From: Sphingomonas sp. 3P27F8
GTDB lineage: Bacteria > Pseudomonadota > Alphaproteobacteria > Sphingomonadales > Sphingomonadaceae
Direction: 5' to 3'
NCBI RefSeq assembly: GCF_005502745.1
Contig: NZ_SCNL01000003.1
Location: forward strand, 124,001 to 188,000
Length of the DNA: 64,000 bases
The notes beneath the pieces are model-generated. The model saw only the letters and a list, made by a program, of their open reading frames with translations. It made no database searches and had not been told where the DNA came from. The position numbers were made by a program, and so were the translations under genes. Of the stretch, positions 11,256 to 21,959 are shown piece after piece (positions within the stretch are counted from its first letter, which is position 1; the number at the start of each line of letters is the position of its first letter).

Positions 11256-13523
11256 TTAGCGTCCGAGGTTCTTGAACGCCAGCGTCAACAGATAGCTGTT
11301 GCCCGCGCGCGCGTCCCCCGTGGTTTGATAATCGCGCCTCCACGTGGCACCCAGCACGAGACAATCGTCCTCATATGTGATGCCGAGCCGATGGCGGACG
11401 GGATTGAAATTGCTGCCCGTAGCGACCGGCAGCGGTATACTGGTGGCATTCGCGCTGTTCGTGAGATCGATCACCGTCGAGCCATAGGCCGACCAGAAAC
11501 GCGAGAATTTGACCCGGCCACCGACGCGCAATTCCTCCTGATCCTGAAGATCTTCTATCGAGGTGATGTTCCGGTTGAGGCGCAGATAGCCGACCATGAT
11601 ATAGTTCGAGCGGGTGCCAACGGTTGCGTCGATCTCGTTCCGGCGAACCGCGAAATCGCTTTTGTCCACGCGATAGCGATGAATGATCGAAACAAAATCG
11701 CGGAAACGAAGCTCGGTGCGGCCCACAATGTCGGAGAAGCGGTCGCTCAGGCCGGTGCCGGGGGGAAGAATCGATGGTCTGTCGCTGAGGCGATAACTTT
11801 GCCCGATGACACTCGACAACGTGAAGCCCGGCAGGGTCAGCGCCCATTCCGCACCGTAAGTGGCGCGGCTCGAATCCTCCCACCGATCGTACCCGGAAAA
11901 GCGATTGAGCGCGAAAAGGTTCGAATCCTCCAGATCCACCGCACGGGCATCTTCGTTCGGTACGTCGAGGTTGTTGATTTTCGGCGACGCGACGATCTGG
12001 AACCTAGGGGTAAAACGCTGCGTGCCGCCGAACAATGGCCCGACGAACGGCCAGCGCACATCGACCGCCAGCGCCGCGATGCCGCGAGTGTGAAAACCGT
12101 CCAGCCCGCGATAGGAAGGCACCGTCGTCGCGGCGATGTCGCTGGTGTTATAAGCATCGACCCGACCGTAGGCGGTAAGCGTCACTTCCTGGCCAAGTGT
12201 GGTGATCCGGCGCAGATCCCAGCGCGCCGCCGCAAAAGCCCGCTGGGTGTCTTGCCCCTGCGCGCGGCTGATCGCGAGTGTGTTCAGCTGCAGCTGCACC
12301 GTCCCACCAAACAGCACATCGGTGATACGACGTCGGTAATCTATTTCGGGGAGGGCGACGGGCTGAAGCCCCTGCACGTCACCCACGCGCATCGTCTGAA
12401 CCGCCCAGCCAGCTAGCGAGAAGTACGTGTCCCGATCTACGCGCTCCAGTGCCAATGTGGTCCGAAGTCGATCGTCGTTCGAGATATCGTACCGGCGCAG
12501 GAAGGTGCGATCGGTAACGAGTCGCAGCGAGCCCGACAGGCTCCAGTTTTGATCAAACTGGAAACGACCGACGCCATCGAGATACCCGCGCAATGCCATG
12601 CTGGTCGATGCACCGGGCCCAGCCGAGATGTCGTCGCTGCGTCGGCTGGACGTAATATAGCCGCTGAGACTGAACGCGCCGTTGCTTTCCAGCGCTTGAT
12701 AATTGGCCTGCAGCATCGGCAGCACAGCAGTATAGACGTGCGGCGTAATGGTGAGTGACCGGTTGGGCGCCAGATCGAAATAGTAAGGGGTGGCGATTTC
12801 CAGGCCGTTGACCTGATCGACGCGCAGGATCGGGCTGAGCAGGCCGCTGGTGTTGCCGCTTCCCACCGGATGAGAGAAACGCGGCAACGGCACGCTGACG
12901 ACATTGAAAACATGAATGCGCGCGCCGGTATAATATACGCGCTCACGATCTGGCCGGTATAGCACCTTGATCGCGGTGATCTTCCAGCTCGGCTCCTTTG
13001 GGCACCCATCCGAATCGGTTACCGAGCAGGCGGTATAGGCAGCATGGCGAAGAGAGATCGATCCGTCGTCATGCCGGGCGCCCTCGGTCGCAGCGAGGCG
13101 GCCGCCTTGGTCGAGCACGACCAGCATGTTGTGAACGACCCCATCACGCAGCGAATCAGTCAGCTCGATCGAATCGCCATACGCCACGTCGCCTTCTGGG
13201 TTGGTAATTGCGACATTGCCGTTGGCGGTAACTTGACCCGATTTGCGATTCCACACCACGCGCTCGGCGCGTAGACGTTGCCCCTGACGGAACATGCGCA
13301 CATCGCCTGTCGCGGTGACAATATCTGCGTTGCTGTCATATTCGAGTGCATTGGCGCTGAATTGCACCTGATCGTCGGCGGCGGGCGGCGCAACGGACGA
13401 TGGCGGCGGCGGCGGGACGGCGCGATCCTGAAGATCCTGCGCTTCGGCCACTCCCGCCATCAGCGCGAGCGGCAGAGCACAGCAGGCAAGACGATCGAAA
13501 CGCAACGCGCGCAATTCCCGCAA
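11256..13523 (-). CDS. lptD: LPS-assembly outer-membrane protein LptD
   Basis: Outer-membrane translocon that, with LptE, inserts lipopolysaccharide into the outer leaflet. The 755-residue protein has a signal peptide (residues about 1-28, ending in GVAEAQ), an OstA/LptA-like N-domain (FSANALEYDSNADIVTATGD onward) and a C-terminal 26-strand-type beta-barrel rich in alternating aromatic residues. Cysteines near residues 160-170 (ACSVTDSDGC) fit the disulphide region of the family. It begins the lptD-surA-pdxA-rsmA series, with 63 bases to surA, and is divergent from pepA. Confidence 0.95.
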   Translation of the reverse strand: MRELRALRFDRLACCALPLALMAGVAEAQDLQDRAVPPPPPSSVAPPAADDQVQFSANALEYDSNADIVTATGDVRMFRQGQRLRAERVVWNRKSGQVTANGNVAITNPEGDVAYGDSIELTDSLRDGVVHNMLVVLDQGGRLAATEGARHDDGSISLRHAAYTACSVTDSDGCPKEPSWKITAIKVLYRPDRERVYYTGARIHVFNVVSVPLPRFSHPVGSGNTSGLLSPILRVDQVNGLEIATPYYFDLAPNRSLTITPHVYTAVLPMLQANYQALESNGAFSLSGYITSSRRSDDISAGPGASTSMALRGYLDGVGRFQFDQNWSLSGSLRLVTDRTFLRRYDISNDDRLRTTLALERVDRDTYFSLAGWAVQTMRVGDVQGLQPVALPEIDYRRRITDVLFGGTVQLQLNTLAISRAQGQDTQRAFAAARWDLRRITTLGQEVTLTAYGRVDAYNTSDIAATTVPSYRGLDGFHTRGIAALAVDVRWPFVGPLFGGTQRFTPRFQIVASPKINNLDVPNEDARAVDLEDSNLFALNRFSGYDRWEDSSRATYGAEWALTLPGFTLSSVIGQSYRLSDRPSILPPGTGLSDRFSDIVGRTELRFRDFVSIIHRYRVDKSDFAVRRNEIDATVGTRSNYIMVGYLRLNRNITSIEDLQDQEELRVGGRVKFSRFWSAYGSTVIDLTNSANATSIPLPVATGSNFNPVRHRLGITYEDDCLVLGATWRRDYQTTGDARAGNSYLLTLAFKNLGR

Positions 13524-13647
13524 CTCGTCGGCGCGGCCGGAATGGCGGCGGACAAGCGCCCTATCGCATCGCTACGCGCTTGCTGCAACGCCTTGCCAGC
13601 CGGACCGGGAAAGCCCAGTGGCGAAGGCAAGTATTGAGGAATGTATG

Positions 13648-15120
13648 ATGAAGATCGTTTTCGCCCCGACAAGATCCGAGAATGACGATGCGCTCGCTTT
13701 CATCGTGCGAAAGCGCGATGCGCCTGGGCTCGCATTGCCGGGTTTCGACGCCGCGGCTCGCGCGGTTCTTGCCGCCGCGGCCAGCGGTCAGCGCTTCGAG
13801 GGTGAGGCGGGCAGTGTCGCTGAAGCATTTGTGAGCATAGGTGAGAGCGTACGACGGGTTCTGCTGCTCGGCGTTGGCGACGGCGACGACACCGGTTATG
13901 AGCGCGCAGGCGGGGCACTCACGGCGAAACTCATCACCTCCGGCGTGACTGGCGTTACGCTCGATCTCGCCGAAAGCGGCGCTACCGCGTTGGCCACTGC
14001 CCGCTTTGCCGCGGGTTTTGCGCAGCGCGGGTGGCGGTTCGACGAATATCGCACACGCCTGCCCGAGAAGTCGAAAGTGACGCTCGCGACTTTGACGATC
14101 GTGAACGCCCCCGCCGGAAGTGAGGAGGCCTGGCAGAACCGCGACGCGGTGACCCAAGGGCTGGCGCTTACCCGGACGCTCGTGACGTTGCCCGCGAATA
14201 TCCTCTACCCGGAAAGCTTCGTCGAGCGCGTGGTGGCGGACATCGACGGGCTCGGACTGGAAATCGAAGTGCTCGACGAAACGGCGATGCGCAAGCTTGG
14301 TATGGGCTCGCTGCTGGGTGTCGCACAGGGCTCGCGCCGCGCGCCTCGCCTACTGGCGATGCGCTGGAATGGCGCAGAGCCAGGCGATCCTGCTCTTGCC
14401 TTGATTGGCAAGGGCGTAACGTTCGACACTGGCGGCATCTCGATCAAGCCTGCGGCCGGGATGGAGGACATGAAGTGGGACATGGGCGGTGCTGGCGCGG
14501 TGGCTGGCGCCATGAAGGCGCTCGCGCTGCGCAAGGCGAAAGCGAATGTGATCGGCATTTGCGGGCTAGTCGAGAACATGCCCGATGGCAACGCCCAGCG
14601 CCCCGGGGACGTTGTTACCTCCATGTCCGGCCAGACAATTGAGGTCATCAACACGGACGCCGAGGGGCGGCTCGTTCTGTGCGATTGCATCACCTGGGCT
14701 CAGAAAACGCACAAGGTAAAGACGATCGTCGATCTCGCCACGTTGACCGGCGCGATGATTATCAGCCTCGGCAACGAGTATGGCGGTGTTTTTGCGAACG
14801 ATGACGGGCTTGCCGACCAGTTGCTGGCTGCCGGCAGGGCGAGCGGCGACAAATTGTGGCGTTTCCCGCTCGGTGACGCCTACAACAAGCTGATCGACAG
14901 CCCCATCGCTGACATGAAAAACGTTGGCCCGCGCGGTGCCGGATCGATCACGGCGGCGCAGTTCATCCAGCGCTTCGTGGATGATGGTGTTAAGTGGGCG
15001 CACCTCGACATTGCCGGCATGGTTTGGGCCGATAAGGACGGCCCGACTTGGGGCAAAGGTGCGACCGGATATGGTGTGCGGTTGCTCGATCGCTTTGTCG
15101 CCGATAATTTCGAGCGCTGA
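13648..15120 (+). CDS. pepA: Leucyl aminopeptidase (M17 family)
   Basis: Dinuclear-metal cytosolic aminopeptidase removing N-terminal residues from peptides. The C-terminal catalytic domain carries LIGKGVTFDTGGISIKPA, with metal-ligand Lys and Asp, and the signature NTDAEGRLVL. The start at 13648 has GAGGA seven bases upstream; ATG codons at 13645 and further upstream are alternatives. The product is about 490 residues, normal for the family. The stop overlaps the holC start (TGATG), the pepA-holC pairing found in many Proteobacteria. Confidence 0.95.
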   Translation: MKIVFAPTRSENDDALAFIVRKRDAPGLALPGFDAAARAVLAAAASGQRFEGEAGSVAEAFVSIGESVRRVLLLGVGDGDDTGYERAGGALTAKLITSGVTGVTLDLAESGATALATARFAAGFAQRGWRFDEYRTRLPEKSKVTLATLTIVNAPAGSEEAWQNRDAVTQGLALTRTLVTLPANILYPESFVERVVADIDGLGLEIEVLDETAMRKLGMGSLLGVAQGSRRAPRLLAMRWNGAEPGDPALALIGKGVTFDTGGISIKPAAGMEDMKWDMGGAGAVAGAMKALALRKAKANVIGICGLVENMPDGNAQRPGDVVTSMSGQTIEVINTDAEGRLVLCDCITWAQKTHKVKTIVDLATLTGAMIISLGNEYGGVFANDDGLADQLLAAGRASGDKLWRFPLGDAYNKLIDSPIADMKNVGPRGAGSITAAQFIQRFVDDGVKWAHLDIAGMVWADKDGPTWGKGATGYGVRLLDRFVADNFER

Positions 15121-15560
15121 TGAAGGTCGATTTCTATCATCTGAACTTCACCCCGTTGGAGCGCGCGCTCCCGCAGGTTGCCGAGAAGGTGCTGGCTTCC
15201 GGCAATCGGCTGTTGATAGTGGCGGGCGGCGATAAGCAGCGCGCCGCGCTCGACCGATTGCTGTGGAGCTACGCACCGGATAGTTTCCTCCCGCACGCGC
15301 CGGCGGGTGCGGAAGACGATAGGGGGCAGGCGGTTTTGATTTCTGGTGAGGTAATAGCGGCCAACGGGGCGCGGCATGTGGCGCTGGTGGACGGCATCTG
15401 GCGGGAGGCGGCGCTGACGTTCGAGCGCGCGTTCCATTTCTTCGACGACGATTCGATCGAGGCCGCCCGTGCCGCGTGGCGAGAACTCCAGGCGCGCGAG
15501 GGCGTGGACCGTCGCTACTGGAAGCAGAACGAGGCGGGTCGCTGGGAACAGGTGGCCTAG
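15120..15560 (+). CDS. holC: DNA polymerase III subunit chi
   Basis: Clamp-loader accessory protein of 146 residues that links the loader to single-stranded-DNA-binding protein. The pattern MKVDFYHLNFTPLERALPQV, then LLIVAGGDKQRAALDRLLW and a late FHFFDD, is typical of HolC. Its ATG overlaps the pepA stop by one base, and pepA-holC is a conserved neighbourhood. Confidence 0.92.
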   Translation: MKVDFYHLNFTPLERALPQVAEKVLASGNRLLIVAGGDKQRAALDRLLWSYAPDSFLPHAPAGAEDDRGQAVLISGEVIAANGARHVALVDGIWREAALTFERAFHFFDDDSIEAARAAWRELQAREGVDRRYWKQNEAGRWEQVA

Positions 15561-15643
15561 CCACGGTTGCTCTTTCGCCGGACCAAGACTAGAGCGCCGC
15601 CAGTTTTCCCACATCAAACCTTGCCAAGGAGCCCGTGACCATC

Positions 15644-16066
<423 letters not shown>

Positions 16067-16585
16067 ATGGACTGGCGGCTGCGTCGCGCTGAAACCGCCG
16101 ACGCGGCCGCCTGTGCCCTCGTCGCGGGGGCCACGTTTCTCGAAGCGTTCGCCGGTATCCTGGACGGGCCGGATATCGTCGCCCATGTCGGCGCGAAATC
16201 CGATCCGTCGAGCTTCCTCCGCCTGATTGAAGATCCTGCCAGCGTAGTGACGCTCGCAGAGGCAACGACCGGCGCGGCGCCGCTCGGCTACACGGCACTG
16301 AGCGAACCCGACCTCCCGCTGCCGACCGCGCCGGGCGATATCGAGCTGAAGCGCATCTACGCGCTTTTCCCCACTCATGGCACCGGCCTGGGCGCTGCTC
16401 TGATGGAGCGCGCTTTCCACGATGCCCGGGCGCTCGGCTGCCGCCGAATGCTCCTCGGCGTCTATGGCCGCAATCATCGTGCACAGCGGTTCTACACCAA
16501 GCACGGCTTCGCGATCGTCGGCGAGCGGCGGTTTCTCGTCGGCGCGACCTGGCACGACGACCTTATTTTCGGCCGCGCGCTCTAA
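16067..16585 (+). CDS. GNAT-family N-acetyltransferase
   Basis: A 172-residue acetyltransferase. The acetyl-CoA-binding motif A is seen as LFPTHGTGLGAALMERAF, followed by ARALGCRRMLLGVYGRNHRAQRFYTKHGF, the classic GNAT motif A/B region where a Tyr in a bulged helix acts as general acid. The substrate is unknown. It begins directly after the ndk stop codon with no spacer, so it is probably cotranslated with ndk. Confidence 0.9.
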   Translation: MDWRLRRAETADAAACALVAGATFLEAFAGILDGPDIVAHVGAKSDPSSFLRLIEDPASVVTLAEATTGAAPLGYTALSEPDLPLPTAPGDIELKRIYALFPTHGTGLGAALMERAFHDARALGCRRMLLGVYGRNHRAQRFYTKHGFAIVGERRFLVGATWHDDLIFGRAL

Positions 16586-16640
16586 GCTCCCGGCGCGTTC
16601 TCGCGCCAACGATCGACATGCAGCGATTTTGCGCGGTTGA

Positions 16641-16662
16641 TTGTCATCAAAGCGTCATCAAA
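16641..16662 (+). promoter_or_regulatory. Pho-box-like direct repeat upstream of pit
   Basis: Two 11-base units in tandem, TTGTCATCAAA and GCGTCATCAAA, share the TCATCAAA block. The spacing (7-base element, 4-base spacer, 7-base element) and the TGTCAT core match the known PhoB-binding Pho box. It ends 23 bases before the chosen ATG of the phosphate transporter gene. PhoB control is an inference; no good -10 element is evident at the canonical distance. Confidence 0.5.
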
Positions 16663-16685
16663 GCGCGAGAGAGCATGGTGCCATC

Positions 16686-18323
16686 ATGGCAAGCAATGTT
16701 GTCGAGGCGGCCGAGCCGTCCACCACCGCCTCGTCACGCAGATTCGATCGCGCGCCGCATCCGATCGCGCGGGTGATCTTCCTGGCGCTGGTGGTGCTGG
16801 GGCTTCTTTATGCGGGCGTCAGCGTGCTGCTGGACACGCGCCAGGTGGGCGAGGAGATGGCGCTCGGGGTATTCCTGTTCCTCGGGCTGGCGCTGGTGAT
16901 CGCGCTGGGCTTCGAATTCGTCAACGGCTTCCACGACACCGCGAACGCGGTCGCGACGGTGATCTACACCAATTCCATGCCGGCCAACCTCGCCGTCGTC
17001 TGGTCCGGCTTCTTCAATTTCCTCGGCGTCATGCTGTCATCCGGCGCGGTCGCCTATTCGATCGTCACGCTGTTGCCGGTCGATCTCATCCTCCACGTGG
17101 GCTCCGGCGCGGGATTCGCGATGATCTTCGCGCTGCTGCTGGCGGCGGTCGTGTGGAATCTCGCCACCTGGTATGTCGGATTGCCGAACAGTTCGAGCCA
17201 CACATTGATCGGGTCAGTGCTGGGGGTTGGGCTCGCCAACCAGCTTCTGAGCGCGGGCCGCGCCGGGACGTCTGGGGTGGACTGGAGCCAGGCGACCAAG
17301 GTGTTGAGCGGCCTGTGGATGGCGCCGCTGATCGGTTTCGGCGCCTCCGTGCTGTTGCTGCTGGTGCTGCGCGCGACGCTGCGTAAGCCCAAGCTCTTCA
17401 AGGAGGCGCCCAAGGGCGATGCGCCGCCGCCGCGCGGCATCCGCGCGTTGCTGATCTTCACCTGCACCGCCGTTTCGTTCAGCCACGGCTCGAACGACGG
17501 GCAGAAGGGCATGGGGCTCATCATGCTTATCCTGATCGGCTGCGCCCCGACCGCCTACGCCTTGAATCGCACGCTGCCGGCCAGTGAAACGCGCGCCTTC
17601 GTCAGCAGCGCGCAGGCAGCGTCCGCCGCGCTCCAGGCGCATGGTGCGGTGCCGGTCGATGCGAAGGATGCACGACCCATTCTGATGAAGGCGCTGGAAC
17701 GCCGCGATCCGAATGACCCGCGGGCGTACGGCGCCGTGGTCGAGGTTTCGCGGGAGCTTGGCGAGCAGGTGACCAGCTACGGCGCGCTATCCCGCATTCC
17801 CGCGCGGGCCGCGTCGAACATCCGCAACGACATGTATCTGGTTCTCGATGCGACGCGGCTGATAACGAAGAAAGAGAACACCATTTTCACGCCGGCACAG
17901 ATCGGCACGCTGAAAGATTATCAGACGCGGCTGGAAGCGGGGACGCGGTATATCCCGCTGTGGGTGAAGATCGCGGTGGCGGTGGCGCTGGGGCTGGGCA
18001 CGATGATCGGCTGGAAGCGCATCGTCGTCACGGTCGGCGAGAAGATCGGCAAGCAGCACATGACCTATGGCATGGGCGCGACGGCCGAACTGGTGGCAGC
18101 GGGCACGATCCTGGCCGCCGATCGCTTCGGGCTGCCGGTATCGACCACGCACATCCTTTCGTCCGGCGTGGCGGGCGCGTCGGTCGCCAGCGGCTTCGGC
18201 CTGCAGAAGAGGACGATCATCCACCTGGCGGCGGCATGGCTGCTGACCCTGCCGGTGGCGATGGCGCTTTCCGGCGGCCTCTATTGGGCGCTGCTGACCA
18301 TCGTGCGGTTGAACGGCGGTTGA
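16686..18323 (+). CDS. pit: Inorganic phosphate transporter, Pit family
   Basis: Inner-membrane low-affinity metal-phosphate symporter, about 545 residues from the ATG at 16686. Both family repeats are present: EFVNGFHDTANAVATVIYT near the start and SFSHGSNDGQKGMGLI in the second half. About ten hydrophobic helices are visible, with a long hydrophilic insertion between the GCAPTAYALN helix and the next helix (about residues 300-415). A TTG start 45 bases upstream is possible but would put the Pho-box-like repeat inside the coding region, so it was not chosen. Confidence 0.93.
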   Translation: MASNVVEAAEPSTTASSRRFDRAPHPIARVIFLALVVLGLLYAGVSVLLDTRQVGEEMALGVFLFLGLALVIALGFEFVNGFHDTANAVATVIYTNSMPANLAVVWSGFFNFLGVMLSSGAVAYSIVTLLPVDLILHVGSGAGFAMIFALLLAAVVWNLATWYVGLPNSSSHTLIGSVLGVGLANQLLSAGRAGTSGVDWSQATKVLSGLWMAPLIGFGASVLLLLVLRATLRKPKLFKEAPKGDAPPPRGIRALLIFTCTAVSFSHGSNDGQKGMGLIMLILIGCAPTAYALNRTLPASETRAFVSSAQAASAALQAHGAVPVDAKDARPILMKALERRDPNDPRAYGAVVEVSRELGEQVTSYGALSRIPARAASNIRNDMYLVLDATRLITKKENTIFTPAQIGTLKDYQTRLEAGTRYIPLWVKIAVAVALGLGTMIGWKRIVVTVGEKIGKQHMTYGMGATAELVAAGTILAADRFGLPVSTTHILSSGVAGASVASGFGLQKRTIIHLAAAWLLTLPVAMALSGGLYWALLTIVRLNGG

Positions 18324-18371
18324 CGGGGTGGTGGCGCGCAATAGCTTGCCAGCGCCCGGCGCTTGACCTAC

Positions 18372-18390
18372 TTGCCTGTTTTTCAGGCAA
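18372..18390 (+). promoter_or_regulatory. Perfect stem-loop immediately before dusB
   Basis: TTGCCTG and CAGGCAA form a perfect seven-base stem with a TTTTT loop, ending six bases before the dusB ATG at 18397. It occupies the place where a ribosome-binding site would be, and no clear Shine-Dalgarno sequence is visible otherwise. It could control translation of dusB and the ntrBC genes behind it, or act as a protein-binding palindrome; neither is shown. Confidence 0.45.
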
Positions 18391-18396
18391 ACTCCG

Positions 18397-19395
18397 ATGC
18401 AGACATTAAAGCCCATCCAGATCGGCCCGGTGCGGATCGACAGCCCCGTGGTGCTCGCGCCGATGACCGGCGTGACCGACCAGCCGTTTCGCACGCTCGT
18501 GCGACGGTACGGATCGGGGCTGAATGTGACCGAGATGATCGCCAGCCAGGCGGCGCTCCGCGAGACGCGACAATCGCTCCAGAAGGCGGCGTGGCACCTT
18601 TCGGAAGAGCCGGTGTCGATGCAGCTCGTCGGCTGCACGCCGTATGAGATGGGCGAGGCCGCGAAGCTCGCGGAGGACAAGGGCGCCGCGATCATCGACA
18701 TCAACATGGGGTGCCCGGTGCGCAAGGTGACGAACGGCGATGCCGGATCGGCGCTGATGCGGGATCTCAAGCTGGCGGGCGCTATCGTCGCGGCGGTGGT
18801 GAAGGCGGTGAAGGCGCCGGTCACGCTCAAGATGCGGATGGGCTGGTGCCACGACAGCCTCAATGCACCGGAACTCGCGCGCATCGCCGAGGATCTGGGC
18901 TGCCGGATGATCACGGTTCATGGCCGCACCCGCAACCAAATGTACAAGGGCTCGGCGGACTGGCGGTTCGTGCGGCAGGTGAAGGACGCGGTATCGGTGC
19001 CGGTGATCGTCAACGGCGACATCTGTGGGATCGACGATGCGGAGCAGGCGCTGGCGCTGTCGGGCGCGGATGGCGTGATGATTGGCCGCGGCGCCTATGG
19101 GCGGCCCTGGCTGCTTGCGCACGTGATGGAGTGGTTCGCGACCGGGCGCCGCGTGGACGATCCGTCGATAGAAGAACAATATCTCGCCATCACAGAGCAT
19201 TACGAGGCGATGCTCACCCATTACGGGACGATGACCGGCGTCAACATGGCGCGCAAGCATATCGGCTGGTATACCCGGGGGCTGCCTGGCTCGGCGGATT
19301 TCCGCAACAAGGTGAATCAGGAGCCGGACGCCAGGCGCGTCCAGGCGATGCTCGCCGAATTCTATGCGCCGTGGCGGAGCCGCGCGGCGGCCTGA
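18397..19395 (+). CDS. dusB: tRNA-dihydrouridine synthase B (NifR3)
   Basis: FMN-dependent enzyme reducing uridines in the tRNA D-loop. The 332-residue protein has [14 protein letters not shown] near the start, the signature [11 protein letters not shown] with catalytic Cys106, and MVHGRTRNQ-like sequence ([18 protein letters not shown]). Known as nifR3 in alphaproteobacteria because it is the first gene of the ntrBC operon. That context holds here: its stop overlaps the ntrB start (TGATG). Confidence 0.95.
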   Translation: MQTLKPIQIGPVRIDSPVVLAPMTGVTDQPFRTLVRRYGSGLNVTEMIASQAALRETRQSLQKAAWHLSEEPVSMQLVGCTPYEMGEAAKLAEDKGAAIIDINMGCPVRKVTNGDAGSALMRDLKLAGAIVAAVVKAVKAPVTLKMRMGWCHDSLNAPELARIAEDLGCRMITVHGRTRNQMYKGSADWRFVRQVKDAVSVPVIVNGDICGIDDAEQALALSGADGVMIGRGAYGRPWLLAHVMEWFATGRRVDDPSIEEQYLAITEHYEAMLTHYGTMTGVNMARKHIGWYTRGLPGSADFRNKVNQEPDARRVQAMLAEFYAPWRSRAAA

Positions 19396-20464
19396 TGCCC
19401 ATGCCGGACAGCCCGCATCCCGCGCCCGATCTGGCGGAGGTGCTCGCGGCGCTGCCGATCGCGCTCCTGCTGATCGATCCCGACAACCGGATCGTCCGCG
19501 CGAACGCCGAGTGCGAGCTGTTGCTCAACCGATCCGAGCGATCGATGATCGGGCGCCCGCTGCAGGCGGCGCTCGCGCTGCCCGACGAGGCGGAGGGGCA
19601 GGCCGGCAGGGGCTTCGCCGCGTTCGACGCGGTGGTCGATACGCGCGGCAACGGCCGCATCCGCGTCGATCTCGCGCAGGTCGAGCTGGCGGATCATCCC
19701 GGATGGCGGGTCATCACCCTCCAGAACGCGGCCACGTCGCGCAGGCTGGGCCATTCGGCGGACCGCGCGGCGGCGACGCGCTCCGCCGTAGGCGCCGCCG
19801 CGATGCTGGCGCATGAGATAAAGAACCCGCTTTCGAGCATCCGCGGGGCGGCGCAACTGATCGCGGACGGCGCCGCAGCGGACGAACTGACCCGCCTGAT
19901 GATCGACGAGGTGGATCGCATCGCCATGCTGATCGACCGCATGGAGGATTTCACCGATACGCGCCCGCTCATCCTCGAGCCGCTCAACATCTATCCGCTC
20001 CTGGCCCATGCGCGCAGCGTCGCGCTCGCCGGATTCGCGCGCGGCGTGACGATCGAGGAACGCTTCGACCCCTCGCTGCCGCCGGCGCTCGCCAATCGCG
20101 ACGCGCTGCTTCAGGTGCTGGTAAACCTGCTCAAGAACGCCGCCGAGGTGCTCGGGCCGCGCGGCGAGCGACGCATCGTCCTGGCCACTTCCTATAGACA
20201 CGGCATGGCCGTGAGCCCCGGCGCGGGCCGACCGCGCCTTCCGCTGCCGATCGAGATCTGCGTCATGGATTCCGGCCCGGGCGCCCCGGACGACATCGCG
20301 GAGCATCTGTTCGATCCCTTCGTCTCCAGCCGCCCGGAGGGGAAGGGGCTGGGCCTGGCGCTGGTGGACAAGCTGGTGCGCGACATGGGCGGGATCGTCC
20401 AATATTCGCGAGAGGGAATACCGCACATGACCGTGTTTCGGATCCTGCTGCCAAGGGCGACGGC

Positions 20465-20468
<4 letters not shown>
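19395..20468 (+). CDS. ntrB: Nitrogen-regulation sensor histidine kinase NtrB
   Basis: Cytosolic kinase/phosphatase that sets the phosphorylation of NtrC in response to PII signalling. From the ATG at 19395 the product has 357 residues: a PAS domain (about residues 15-110, LPIALLLIDPDNRIVRANAE), a HisKA segment with phospho-accepting His140 in LAHEIKNPLSSIRG, and an ATPase domain with NLLKNAAEV (N box), DSGPGAPDD (G1) and GKGLGLALV (G2). The frame is open far upstream, but this start is right at the dusB stop and matches family length. The stop overlaps ntrC by four bases. Confidence 0.95.
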
Positions 20469-21898
<1,430 letters not shown>

Positions 21899-21930
21899 TG
21901 CAAGCGGGCTGGTCGATTATGTGTTCTCCC

Positions 21931-21948
21931 TGCAACACCTTTGTTGTA
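21931..21948 (+). promoter_or_regulatory. Short inverted repeat between ntrC and ntrY
   Basis: TGCAACA, a CCTT spacer, then TGTTGTA form a seven-base imperfect palindrome (one G-T pair) in the 61-base gap before ntrY. It could be a weak terminator, an operator, or coincidence. Confidence 0.25.
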
Positions 21949-21959
21949 CCACGGAGACG

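Noticed and set aside
10143-12416. 757-codon plus-strand open frame opposite surA and lptD
   Set aside because: GC-driven shadow; both genes on the other strand are well supported.
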